From NCBI RefSeq assembly GCF_038404985.1, contig NZ_JBBKBA010000002.1:744001-808000 (forward strand): DNA of 64,000 bases. The letters run 5' to 3'. The DNA comes from Ferrovibrio sp. MS7 (GTDB lineage Bacteria > Pseudomonadota > Alphaproteobacteria > Ferrovibrionales > Ferrovibrionaceae). The notes beneath the pieces are model-generated. The model saw only the letters and a list, made by a program, of their open reading frames with translations, was not told the origin of the DNA and ran no database searches. The translations under genes were made by a program, and so were the position numbers. Of the stretch, positions 36,609 to 44,511 are shown in pieces; position 1 is the first letter of the stretch, and each line of letters opens with the position of its first letter.

Positions 36609-37298
36609 TTAATGCCCGATCATCATGCGGTCCTGCGCCTCGGCGATTGCCTCAGGCCCGCCGTTCCACACGATGCGGCCGCTATCGATCAGATGAAATT
36701 GCTGCGCCAGCAGGCGCGGCACCTTGAAATTCTGCTCCACCAGCACGACAGCGGTGCCCTGGGCATTGATCTCGCCAATGGCCTGGATGATCGCATCCAC
36801 CACCACCGGCGCCAAGCCTTCGGTCGGTTCGTCCAGCAGCAGGTAGCGCGGATTGGCCATCAATGCGCGACCGATCGCCAGCATCTGCTGCTCGCCGCCG
36901 GAGAGCGACGTACCATTGGTGGCGCGGCGCTCGGCCAAGCGCGGAAACAGGCCGTAGACGCGCTCCAGCGTCCAATAACCGGGTGGATGGATCGCCGCCG
37001 GCAGGCGCAGGTTTTCCTCCGCCGTCAGGCTGGGGAAGATCTGCCGGTTCTCCGGCACCAGGGCGATGCCACGCCGGCTGCATTCATGCGCCGCCAGCCT
37101 GGTGATATCCGCGCCATCCAGCCGCCGCGCGCCTGAAGCCACCGCCTGGCCGCCGGCCAGCGCCCGCAGCAGGGTGGATTTGCCGGCGCCGTTGCGCCCG
37201 ATCAAGGCCGCGATGCCGCCGGCGGCAATAGCGAAATCGACATGATGCAGCGCCTGCGCTTTGGCATAAAAGACATCAGCGTTCTGCAGTTCAAGCAT
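36609..37298 (-). CDS. ABC transporter ATP-binding protein, LivF type
   Basis: 229-residue ATPase of a branched-chain amino acid-type importer (HAAT family). Walker A GRNGAGKST, signature LSGGEQQMLAIGRAL, Walker B LLLDEPTEGLAP. The ATG overlaps the end of the LivG-type gene by 8 bases. It pairs with LivG as the motor of this importer. Confidence 0.93.
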   Translation of the reverse strand: MLELQNADVFYAKAQALHHVDFAIAAGGIAALIGRNGAGKSTLLRALAGGQAVASGARRLDGADITRLAAHECSRRGIALVPENRQIFPSLTAEENLRLPAAIHPPGYWTLERVYGLFPRLAERRATNGTSLSGGEQQMLAIGRALMANPRYLLLDEPTEGLAPVVVDAIIQAIGEINAQGTAVVLVEQNFKVPRLLAQQFHLIDSGRIVWNGGPEAIAEAQDRMMIGH

Positions 37299-38052
37299 GG
37301 GCCTGATCCGTCCCAAGATAGAGCCGCCGCACTTCCGCGTCGCGGCAGACCGCGTCGGGCGAGCCGCGCATCAGCACTTCACCGGCGATCATCACCACGA
37401 TCTCGTCGGCAATGCGCATCACCGCATCCATGTTATGCTCCACCAGCAGCACGGAGCGATGGCGCCGCACGCGATCAAGCAAGGCCATGGCGGCATCGAT
37501 CTCGGCCTGGCCGACGCCAGCCAATGGCTCATCCAGCAGCAGCACGCTCGGCTCGGTCATCAAGGACAGGCCGAGCTCAACGGCGCGCTGCTTGCCATGG
37601 CTCAGCACCGCCACCGGCTGATCAAGCTCGGCTTCCAGGCCGACTTCGCCCGCAACCCGCCTTGCCTGCTCGGTGAGTTCCGGCCATGCCGCCACTGACC
37701 GCCAGAAGGGTTGCAGCCGGAAGCGGCGCGGCTGCGCCGCCAGGCGCAGATTCTCCAGCACCGTCATGCGGTCGAAGATATTGATGATCTGGAAGCTGCG
37801 CCCCAGACCGGCTGCGGCGCGGCGATGCGCCGGCAATGCCGTGATATCCTGGCCCGCCAGTTCGATACTGCCGGCTGCCATGGTCAGCCGGCCGCTCAGG
37901 GCATTGATCAGCGTGGTCTTGCCGGCCCCATTGGGGCCGATCAGGGCGATGGTCTTGCCGCGTTCGAGATCCAGGCTGACATTGCTCAAAGCCTGGAACT
38001 GCCCGAAGCGGACACTGACATCGCGGCAGGAAAGGGCGATTTCTGCTGTCAT
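37291..38052 (-). CDS. ABC transporter ATP-binding protein, LivG type
   Basis: 253-residue ATPase. Walker A GPNGAGKTT, the LivG-specific RSFQIINIFDRMTVLENL block after the Q-loop, signature region LSHGKQRAVELGLSL and Walker B VLLLDEPLAGV. Start at 38052 overlaps the LivM stop (ATGA); an in-frame ATG 4 codons upstream is possible. Part of the six-gene leftward operon. Confidence 0.93.
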   Translation of the reverse strand: MTAEIALSCRDVSVRFGQFQALSNVSLDLERGKTIALIGPNGAGKTTLINALSGRLTMAAGSIELAGQDITALPAHRRAAAGLGRSFQIINIFDRMTVLENLRLAAQPRRFRLQPFWRSVAAWPELTEQARRVAGEVGLEAELDQPVAVLSHGKQRAVELGLSLMTEPSVLLLDEPLAGVGQAEIDAAMALLDRVRRHRSVLLVEHNMDAVMRIADEIVVMIAGEVLMRGSPDAVCRDAEVRRLYLGTDQAHA

Positions 38053-38993
38053 GACCGCTTCCATAACCGCGCCCCCAGGCCCACAAGACCCTGGGGCAGG
38101 AAGATGGTGCAGAAGATGAAAATGACGCCGAGGATGCCATACCAATATTGTGTGCTGGCGGAGAGGCCCTCGCGCAGCAATTCCACCAGGGTGACACCGA
38201 TCACCGGCCCCAGCAGCGTGCCGCTGCCGCCAAGCAAGGTCATGATCACCACGTCGCCGGAAATCTTCCAGTTCAGCATCTGCGGGCTGACATACATCAT
38301 CAGCGAGGCGAGATAGGCGCCGGCAAGGCCGGAAAAACCACCCGAAACCGTGAGTGCCGCCAGCCGCAGGCCGGTGATATCGAAGCCGATCTGTTCGGCG
38401 CGCACCGGATTCTGTCGCAGGCCCTGCAGGGCCTGGCCGAAGGGCGAATGCTTGAAGATGCCGCAGAACACCAGCGTTGCCAAGAACGCGGCATAGATGC
38501 TCCAGTAGAAGGCATGGTTGTTGAAGAAATCGATTTCGCCGAAGGCCGGACGCGGCACGCCGGGCAGGCCGTCGACGCCGCCCGAAAGCTTGCGCAACCG
38601 CGTCGTCATCACGATGGCGATCAGTTCCGCCAGCATCAAAGTCATCAGTGAGAAATAGAGACCCGATACGCGCCGGCCGATAATGCCGAACAGCAAAGCG
38701 GTAAGCGCGCCGGCAATTGTCGCCGCCAGCAAGGCCAGCGAGAAAGGCCAGCCGCCATCCAGCATCGCCCAGGCAGCGGCATAGGCGCCAAGCCCGAAGA
38801 AGGCGGCGTGGCCAAACGAGAGCAACCCGGAAAGGCCGAAGGCGATATCGTAGCCGAGCGCGAAGATCGACCAGATCATGATCAGCGCCACCAGATAGAT
38901 GAAGCCTTCATTGGCCGAGAACAGGCCGGCGCCGAGGAAGACCAGGGCCAAGCCCAGAATCGGCAGGGCTTCGGGATGCAGATTGCGCGTCAT
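38049..38993 (-). CDS. ABC transporter permease, LivM type
   Basis: 314-residue permease with about eight to ten membrane helices. The signature segment is GYDIAFGLSGLLSFGHAAFFGLGAYAAAW, and the cytoplasmic coupling region is GQALQGLRQNPVRAEQIGFDITGLRLAALTVSGGFSGLAGA. ATGA overlaps at both ends with the LivH and LivG genes. Confidence 0.93.
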   Translation of the reverse strand: MTRNLHPEALPILGLALVFLGAGLFSANEGFIYLVALIMIWSIFALGYDIAFGLSGLLSFGHAAFFGLGAYAAAWAMLDGGWPFSLALLAATIAGALTALLFGIIGRRVSGLYFSLMTLMLAELIAIVMTTRLRKLSGGVDGLPGVPRPAFGEIDFFNNHAFYWSIYAAFLATLVFCGIFKHSPFGQALQGLRQNPVRAEQIGFDITGLRLAALTVSGGFSGLAGAYLASLMMYVSPQMLNWKISGDVVIMTLLGGSGTLLGPVIGVTLVELLREGLSASTQYWYGILGVIFIFCTIFLPQGLVGLGARLWKRS

Positions 38994-39847
38994 GCCGTGC
39001 GCACCCTGATGCCGAACAGGCCGGCGGGACGCAGCAGCAACGTGGCGACCAGCACAGCGTAGGTAGCGATGTCGATCCACTCGGCGGCATATTGCTGGCC
39101 GAAGGCGCGGGTCATGCCGATCAGCAGCGCGCCGAACACCGCACCACGGATATTGCCGAGACCACCGATGATCACCACGATGAAACAATCGAGAATAACC
39201 GTGAAGCCCATCTGCAACTGGATCGGCAGCATCGGTCCCGCGATCGTGCCACCGATCCCGGCCAAAGCCGCGCCCAGCGCGAAGATGCCGGTGCGCACGC
39301 GGTTGACATTGATGCCGAGGCTGGCGGCCATGGCAGCATTGTCGCTGCTGGCGCGCAGGATCAGGCCAAGCTTGGTGCGCTCGATGCCGAAGAACAGCAG
39401 CGCGACCATGATGGCGCCGAAAAACACCACGAACAGGCGGTATTTCGAGATGTCGGTATCGAACAGGTTGATGCTGCCGGAGAGACCGGGCGGCGGCGCG
39501 ATGGAGCGGAGCTGCAGGCCCCAGACCACGCGGACGAATTCCTCCAGCACCAGAATCAGGCCGAAGGTGGCGAGCAACTGGAATTCATGGGCGCGGCTGT
39601 AGATTGGCCGCAGCACCAGCCGCTCGATGCCGGCGCCAACCAGGGCGAGCAGCAAGGGCGAGATCAGCAGGGCGAGCCAGAAGGTGCCAAAACTGGCAGC
39701 GACCTGATAGGCGAAGTAGGCGCCCAGCATGTAGAGCGCGCCATGGGCGAAATTGATGATGCCCAGCATGCCGAAAATCAGCGTCAGGCCTGCGGCCAGC
39801 AGGAACAGCAGCATACCGATGCTGAGACCGATGACGATGGTGGACAT
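38990..39847 (-). CDS. ABC transporter permease, LivH type
   Basis: 285-residue permease. LivH landmarks: GLTLIFGMLGIINFAHGALYMLGAYFAY near the N-terminus, the coupling loop GLILRASSDNAAMAASLGINVNRVRTGIFALGAALAGIGG, and GNIRGAVFGALLIG. It follows the binding protein gene after a 98-base gap with a strong stem-loop. Confidence 0.93.
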   Translation of the reverse strand: MSTIVIGLSIGMLLFLLAAGLTLIFGMLGIINFAHGALYMLGAYFAYQVAASFGTFWLALLISPLLLALVGAGIERLVLRPIYSRAHEFQLLATFGLILVLEEFVRVVWGLQLRSIAPPPGLSGSINLFDTDISKYRLFVVFFGAIMVALLFFGIERTKLGLILRASSDNAAMAASLGINVNRVRTGIFALGAALAGIGGTIAGPMLPIQLQMGFTVILDCFIVVIIGGLGNIRGAVFGALLIGMTRAFGQQYAAEWIDIATYAVLVATLLLRPAGLFGIRVRTA

Positions 39848-39887
39848 GCTTTAGCCCGGAATGTTCTGGCCTGATGCGAGAAGCTGA

Positions 39888-39927
39888 CCGGCGCGGCGGC
39901 TGCGTGGGAGTGCAACCGCCGCGCCGG
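39888..39927 (-). promoter_or_regulatory. Intercistronic stem-loop between LivK- and LivH-type genes
   Basis: Perfect 12-base stem CCGGCGCGGCGG/CCGCCGCGCCGG with extra inner pairs and a loop around GTGGGAGT. No T-run follows. It probably protects the 3' end of the binding-protein message, giving more of it than of the permeases. Confidence 0.65.
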
Positions 39928-39945
39928 CGCGGCGTCCGGGGAGGA

Positions 39946-41142
39946 TCAACCGCAGGGCTTGAACAGGGTGGCGGACTGGAAAGTCTCAACCACCTTCATG
40001 GTGACGCTGGCATTGGCGCCGCTGACGGCGGTGCCGAACAGGCCGATCTGCTCCGCCTGATTATCGCAGGCCCGCATGCGCTTCACGCCTTCGACCGAAT
40101 CCTGGCGCACGGAGTTGCGGAACGCATCCACCCACTTCTCCTTGTCCCAAACGCCGGTGCTTTCCACGGTATCGAGCCACCAGCTCAGGCCATCATAGGC
40201 CTCGCCGGCATACTGGCTCGGCAGTTCGTTGAACTTCGCCTGGTAGGCGGCAACGAACTTCTTGTTGCGCGGCGTATCCTGCGTGTAGTGGTAGCGCAAA
40301 GTGGAATTGATGCCGAGCGCGCCGGTGGGGCCGACGGCAAGACCCAGCGTCTCATCCATCAGCATGGTGCCCATCACCTTCATCTTCTGCGGCAGGCCGG
40401 TTTCGCCGCCCTGCTTCAGCGACGTGACCACGTCGCCGCCAACCACCAGCAGCAGCAGGCCATCGGCGCCGGACTTCACTGCCTTGTCCAGCATGATCGA
40501 ATAATCCTTCGAGCCGATCGGCGCGAATTCCTCGCCGGCAACGGCAATATTCTTGCTGGCAAGATCGGCCTTCAGCGCCGTCCACATATCGCGACCGACC
40601 TGGTAATCGGCGATGATGCCGTAGAGCTTCTTCACCGACTGGCGCTTGGCGAATTCACCGATCATGGTGTTTTCCATGGACACGGTATTCGAGGTGCGGA
40701 AAGTGTAGCGGCTCTTGTCGGCGCCGGTGATGCGGTCGTCGGCGGAAAGCGTGACGATCTGCGGCACCTTGCGCTGATCGGTCAGCTTCATGATCGCCAG
40801 GGTGGAACCGGACGAGACTTCGCCGAACACCGTGTGTACGCCCTGAGAAAGCGCACGAGTCGCCTTCTGCACCGCCACCTGGGTGGAGGTTTCGGTATCC
40901 TCCCACATCACTTCGATGGGCTTGCCGAGCACCTTGCTGCCGCGCTCTTCTATGGCGATGGTGGCGCCACGGCGCATATTCTCGCCGATGATACCCCAGG
41001 CACCACTCAACGGAATGATGCCGGCAATGCGGAATTTGTCGGCCGGCTGCGCTGCGGCAGTGGCTGCGGAAAATGCAACGCCCGCTGCAAGAGCAAGCGC
41101 GAGAGCGGAACAGGCCACGGCTGTGGCACGCGACGGCTTCAT
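39946..41142 (-). CDS. ABC transporter substrate-binding protein, LivK type
   Basis: 398-residue periplasmic binding protein of the type I Leu/Ile/Val fold (Peripla_BP_6). Signal peptide of about 32 residues ending ATAAAQ. Typical blocks: FRIAGIIPLSGAWGIIGENMRRGATIAIEE and LYGIIADYQVGRDMWTALKADL. In such clusters with an acyl-CoA ligase, relatives often bind aromatic or aliphatic acids rather than amino acids. GGAGGAAACC gives a strong ribosome binding site. It is the first gene of the operon, divergent from the AhpD-like gene. Confidence 0.92.
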   Translation of the reverse strand: MKPSRATAVACSALALALAAGVAFSAATAAAQPADKFRIAGIIPLSGAWGIIGENMRRGATIAIEERGSKVLGKPIEVMWEDTETSTQVAVQKATRALSQGVHTVFGEVSSGSTLAIMKLTDQRKVPQIVTLSADDRITGADKSRYTFRTSNTVSMENTMIGEFAKRQSVKKLYGIIADYQVGRDMWTALKADLASKNIAVAGEEFAPIGSKDYSIMLDKAVKSGADGLLLLVVGGDVVTSLKQGGETGLPQKMKVMGTMLMDETLGLAVGPTGALGINSTLRYHYTQDTPRNKKFVAAYQAKFNELPSQYAGEAYDGLSWWLDTVESTGVWDKEKWVDAFRNSVRQDSVEGVKRMRACDNQAEQIGLFGTAVSGANASVTMKVVETFQSATLFKPCG

Positions 41143-41203
41143 GGTTTCCTCCGGTTTTTTTATCGTTGCAGTACGCGACTATTGGCGGCACTATTATCAC
41201 CGC

Positions 41204-41232
41204 TTGATCAATATATCAACATGTTTTCTATA
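41204..41232 (+). promoter_or_regulatory. Candidate promoter with MarR half-operator
   Basis: TTGATC and TCTATA lie 17 bases apart ahead of the AhpD-like gene. The spacer holds ATATCAACATGTT (41213-41225), whose left arm ATATCAACA is identical to that of the perfect palindrome upstream of the thiolase gene at 43648. It lies in the 138-base region shared with the divergent LivK-type gene, so both directions may be controlled. Confidence 0.5.
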
Positions 41233-41280
41233 AATGCCATCCGGGATTAAACAGGCATGGCGCAGCAGGAGGAAATACTC

Positions 41281-41853
41281 ATGGCACGGATCAGTCCGCT
41301 CGAATCCGCTGATGCCGGCAGCAATGCCGCGGAATTGCAGGCACTTATCGACTTTGTCGGTTATCGCCCGAATGCGCTGTTCACCATGGCGCGGCGCGAG
41401 GGCCTGCTGAGTGCAGTGCTCGGCCTGGTGCGCGTGACGGCGCGCGGCCCCGGCCACTTCCCGGAAGCCTTCCGCTTCATGATCGCCGCTGAAACCAGCC
41501 GCATCGCCGGCTGCCGCTACACCACCGCGCATGTCGTGCATGCCGCCGCGCATGCCGGCGTGGCGGAAGCCAAGATCATCGCCCTGCCCGAACGCGCCAC
41601 CTCGCCGCTCTATGATGATGCCGAACGCACGGCGCTCGACCTTGCCGCCGCCGGTGGCCGCTTGCCGATGGGCGATACCAGCGCCGCCTATGCTGCCGCC
41701 GCGCGGCATCACGGCACCGAGGCGTTGCATGAGATCATTACCGTTATCGCCGCTTTTGGCTGGTTTAATCGCTGGAATTCCCTTATGCAGAGCGATCTGG
41801 AAGCGGAGCCGGCGGCATTTGCCGCACGGATTCCCTGGTTGAATATGGGGTGA
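41281..41853 (+). CDS. Carboxymuconolactone decarboxylase/AhpD-like protein
   Basis: 190-residue all-helical protein of the CMD/AhpD family. The AhpD active-site helix is recognisable (ETSRIAGCRYTTAHVVHA) with Cys78 and His84, but the second cysteine of the C-x-x-C pair is Thr81, so classical dithiol peroxidase chemistry is unlikely. GGAGG upstream fixes the start at 41281, 8 codons inside a longer open frame. The MarR gene follows 6 bases downstream, and the two are probably co-transcribed. Confidence 0.85.
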   Translation: MARISPLESADAGSNAAELQALIDFVGYRPNALFTMARREGLLSAVLGLVRVTARGPGHFPEAFRFMIAAETSRIAGCRYTTAHVVHAAAHAGVAEAKIIALPERATSPLYDDAERTALDLAAAGGRLPMGDTSAAYAAAARHHGTEALHEIITVIAAFGWFNRWNSLMQSDLEAEPAAFAARIPWLNMG

Positions 41854-41859
41854 GCGCCG

Positions 41860-42387
41860 ATGGCGGCGAAGCAGAAGAAGTCAGTGGCGGCAGCAAATAC
41901 CGCCTCTGTGGCGACAGCCGCGATGATGGCCGATGTGGAGCAGGATTCGCGCCGCACGCTGGAACTGGTGTTTTACGTGCATATGGAAATGGCTCATCTT
42001 GCCGACCGCGTACTGTCGCAATACGACATGGGCCGCGCGCATCACCGCGTGCTGTACCTGACGGCGCATAATCCCGGCATCACGGTGAACGAGATTCTCT
42101 CGATCCTGCGCATCACCAACCAGGCGCTGTCACGCACCCTGAACCAGCTTATGCGCATGGACCTGATAGAGCAGCGGCCGGGCAAGACCGATCGCCGCCA
42201 CCGCTGCCATTACTGCACGCCCAAGGGCCTGCAACTCGACCGCCGCCTGACCAAGCTGCAGTTCGAGCATATCGAAACCAGCCTGCGCCACCTGCCACGC
42301 AAGCAGCTCGAAACCTTCTGGGCCGTGCTCTATCAAATGGTGCGCGACCAGGACAAACCCTGGATCAGCGTCTACCAGCCGGAGTGA
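41860..42387 (+). CDS. MarR-family transcriptional regulator
   Basis: 175-residue winged-helix regulator with a low-complexity Ala/Lys N-terminus of about 25 residues. The helix-turn-helix is ITVNEILSILRITNQALSRTLNQLMRMDLIEQRP, followed by the wing KTDRRHRCHYCTPKG with two cysteines. It lies between the Liv/ligase operon and the thiolase gene. Related palindromes at 41213 and 43648 are its likely operators, so I infer that it controls both sets in response to the imported acid or its CoA ester. Confidence 0.88.
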   Translation: MAAKQKKSVAAANTASVATAAMMADVEQDSRRTLELVFYVHMEMAHLADRVLSQYDMGRAHHRVLYLTAHNPGITVNEILSILRITNQALSRTLNQLMRMDLIEQRPGKTDRRHRCHYCTPKGLQLDRRLTKLQFEHIETSLRHLPRKQLETFWAVLYQMVRDQDKPWISVYQPE

Positions 42388-42388
42388 A

Positions 42389-42440
42389 GCCGCCGCACGC
42401 GCGGCGGCCTCCCCGTTTGCGCTCGCCCCGTTTGCGCTCG
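42389..42440. terminator. GC-rich hairpin and 15-bp tandem repeat between convergent genes
   Basis: GCCGCCGC and GCGGCGGC pair around ACGC at 42389-42408. CCCCGTTTGCGCTCG is then repeated exactly twice (42411-42425, 42426-42440). The short T-runs are within the repeat, so termination of the MarR transcript here is plausible but not textbook. Confidence 0.5.
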
Positions 42441-42441
42441 C

Positions 42442-43632
42442 TTAGGCTGCGGCAGGCGCCTCATACAGGCTGATGACGCAGACGCCAGCCAGGCCGAGAT
42501 TATGCTGCAGCGCCAGCTTGGCACCCTCCACCTGGCGCGCCCCGGCCTCGCCGCGCATCTGCCACACCAGTTCGGCGCATTGCGCCAGGCCGGTGGCACC
42601 GAGCGGATGGCCCTTGGAGAGCAGGCCGCCCGAAGGATTGGTAACACAGCGGCCGCCATAGGTATTGTCGCCGTCGCGCACAAAACGCTCGGCATCGCCG
42701 CTATCGATCAGCCCCAGTGCGTCATAGGCGATGATCTCGTTGGAGGCGAAGCAATCGTGCAGCTCCACCACCGGAATGTCCTTGGGATCGACGCCGGCGG
42801 CCTCGTAAACCCGGCGCGAAGCAGTATGCGCCATGTCGTAGCCGACCAGCTTCATCATGCTGCCGGCCTCGAACACATCGGGCTGATCGCTGACCATCGC
42901 CTGGGCGCGCACGCGCACGGCACGGTTCAGGCCATGGCGGCGGGCGAAATCCTCCGACACCACGATGGCGGCGGCAGCGCCACAGGTGGGCGGGCAGCAC
43001 ATCAGGCGGGTGAGCGGGCCGAACATCGCCGGCGAGGCCATCACTTCCTCCACCGTCACCGGCTTGCGGAACAGCGCGCGCTCGTTATTGGCGGCATGGC
43101 GGCGGGCCTTCACCTGCACTTCCGCCATGGTCTCGGCGGCCATGCCGGTGCGGTCCATGTATTCGCGGCCGGCGCCGCCGAAAAGCTGGCAGGCAAACGG
43201 TGCGGCGGATTCGCCCTGCACGCGCTGCGCGGCTTCCAGGCTGGGCTGCCACGGACTCGGCCATTGCGGGTAGATCACATCGATGGCGCCGGCCGGCATC
43301 TGCTCGAAGCCAAGCGCCAAAGCACAATCGACCACGCCGGCTTCCACCGCCTGGCGGGCCAGGAACAGGGCCGTGGAGCCGGTGGCGCAGGCATTGGTGA
43401 CATTGATGATCGGAATGCCGGTGATGCCGGCGGTGTAGACCGCGCGCTGGCCGCAGGTGGTATCGCCATAGACGTAGCCGGCATAGGCCTGCTGCACGGC
43501 GGAGAATTCCAGGCCGGCATGGGCCAGGGCTTCTGAAATCGCCTGCTTGGCCATCACCGGGAAAGGCTCATTGGTACCGGGCTTGGTAAAGCTGGTCATG
43601 CCGACACCAGCGATATAGGCGGACTTTGCCAT
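42442..43632 (-). CDS. Thiolase family protein, SCP-x/lipid-transfer type
   Basis: 396-residue thiolase of the sterol carrier-like group. The nucleophile is the cysteine in NVTNACATGSTALFLA (about Cys82); other catalytic elements are ELHDCFASNE and GGLLSKGHPLGATG. It would cleave a 3-ketoacyl-CoA with CoA, fitting a pathway that starts with the nearby acyl-CoA ligase. Many relatives work with a small OB-fold DUF35 partner; none is adjacent. GGAGGGAACG precedes the start, and a 23-base palindrome lies 16 bases upstream. Confidence 0.9.
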   Translation of the reverse strand: MAKSAYIAGVGMTSFTKPGTNEPFPVMAKQAISEALAHAGLEFSAVQQAYAGYVYGDTTCGQRAVYTAGITGIPIINVTNACATGSTALFLARQAVEAGVVDCALALGFEQMPAGAIDVIYPQWPSPWQPSLEAAQRVQGESAAPFACQLFGGAGREYMDRTGMAAETMAEVQVKARRHAANNERALFRKPVTVEEVMASPAMFGPLTRLMCCPPTCGAAAAIVVSEDFARRHGLNRAVRVRAQAMVSDQPDVFEAGSMMKLVGYDMAHTASRRVYEAAGVDPKDIPVVELHDCFASNEIIAYDALGLIDSGDAERFVRDGDNTYGGRCVTNPSGGLLSKGHPLGATGLAQCAELVWQMRGEAGARQVEGAKLALQHNLGLAGVCVISLYEAPAAA

Positions 43633-43647
43633 CGTTCCCTCCTGCTT

Positions 43648-43696
43648 TTATATCAACATTGTTGATATAATTATCCAGCCTCGCCGGCTTTGGCAA
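43648..43696 (-). promoter_or_regulatory. Thiolase promoter with perfect MarR-type operator
   Basis: The 23-base palindrome 43648-43670 has perfect 11-base arms (TTATATCAACA and its complement) around a single T. On the minus strand TTGCCA (43696-43691) and TAATTA (43673-43668) are 17 bases apart, so the palindrome covers the -10 box and start region, as expected for a repressor site. Confidence 0.6.
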
Positions 43697-43719
43697 GTGC
43701 AATTATGAAGCGGGAGGCC

Positions 43720-44358
43720 TTACGTCAGTTCGCGCAGGCCCGCCGGCGTTTCGATCATGGCACGATAACGCAGCACAGGACCGGGCCGGATCTGCGGCGG
43801 GCGGTCTGTCGCCAGGCCGGCATAAAGCCCTGACAGGGCAACCGGGTCTGGGTGTTCCAGGAAAAAGGAATGCAGCCGCGCCCCCAGATCAGCCATGGTC
43901 GCCAGCGAGCGCGGCTTGCCCCGGCGGTCGATGAGCGACGGCGCAGCACCATCCAGCGGCAGCGACCCATCGACCGGGATCGCAAAATCGAACACCGGAT
44001 TCTCTGGTGGCAACGCCACCTTGGTGCCGAAGATGGTGGCATGACGGGCGAGAACCGCGTCCATGCCATCCACCCGCGCCACCCAACCCCGCAGGCGGCG
44101 GCCATCATCCCAGGCGGCACGGACCGCCCTCATATTATCCAGGCCGAACCAGCGCGGCCGGCCAGGCGCCCGGCCATCAGGATCGAGCGCGACGATTTCG
44201 AGATAGACGCTGCCACCGAGCTGCAGCAGGTGATTATGGCTGCCCATATAAAGGTGCCGCTGGCCGAAAGGCACATCCAGGTCCAGGCAGGCGCGCACAT
44301 GTGCAGCGCCTTCGGCAAGATCGGGAGCAATGACGGTGAGATGATCGAGATACAGCAT
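43720..44358 (-). CDS. VOC family protein (glyoxalase-like domain)
   Basis: 212-residue protein of the Glyoxalase_3-like VOC group. It begins LYLDHLTVIAPDLAEGAAHV and continues with HNHLLQLGGSVYLEIVALDPDGRAPGRPRWFGLD, the usual first module; the second module is more diverged. VOC proteins use a metal for isomerase or dioxygenase chemistry. No substrate can be assigned. It lies beyond the thiolase gene in the same direction, with 87 bases between them including the promoter, so it is probably a separate unit. Confidence 0.8.
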   Translation of the reverse strand: MLYLDHLTVIAPDLAEGAAHVRACLDLDVPFGQRHLYMGSHNHLLQLGGSVYLEIVALDPDGRAPGRPRWFGLDNMRAVRAAWDDGRRLRGWVARVDGMDAVLARHATIFGTKVALPPENPVFDFAIPVDGSLPLDGAAPSLIDRRGKPRSLATMADLGARLHSFFLEHPDPVALSGLYAGLATDRPPQIRPGPVLRYRAMIETPAGLRELT

Positions 44359-44511
44359 GCCGGGATGCGAGCTTACAGCACCGCAGCCCGCCGCGGAACG
44401 CCCGGCTGGCGCAGGCAGTTCAGTAGGAACAGCAGAAGCAGATACCTGGGCAGCGCATCCACCGCTGCCCCGGTCTTTTCCCTGCTCTCGGCGCTTTGCG
44501 CCTGCTTCCGC

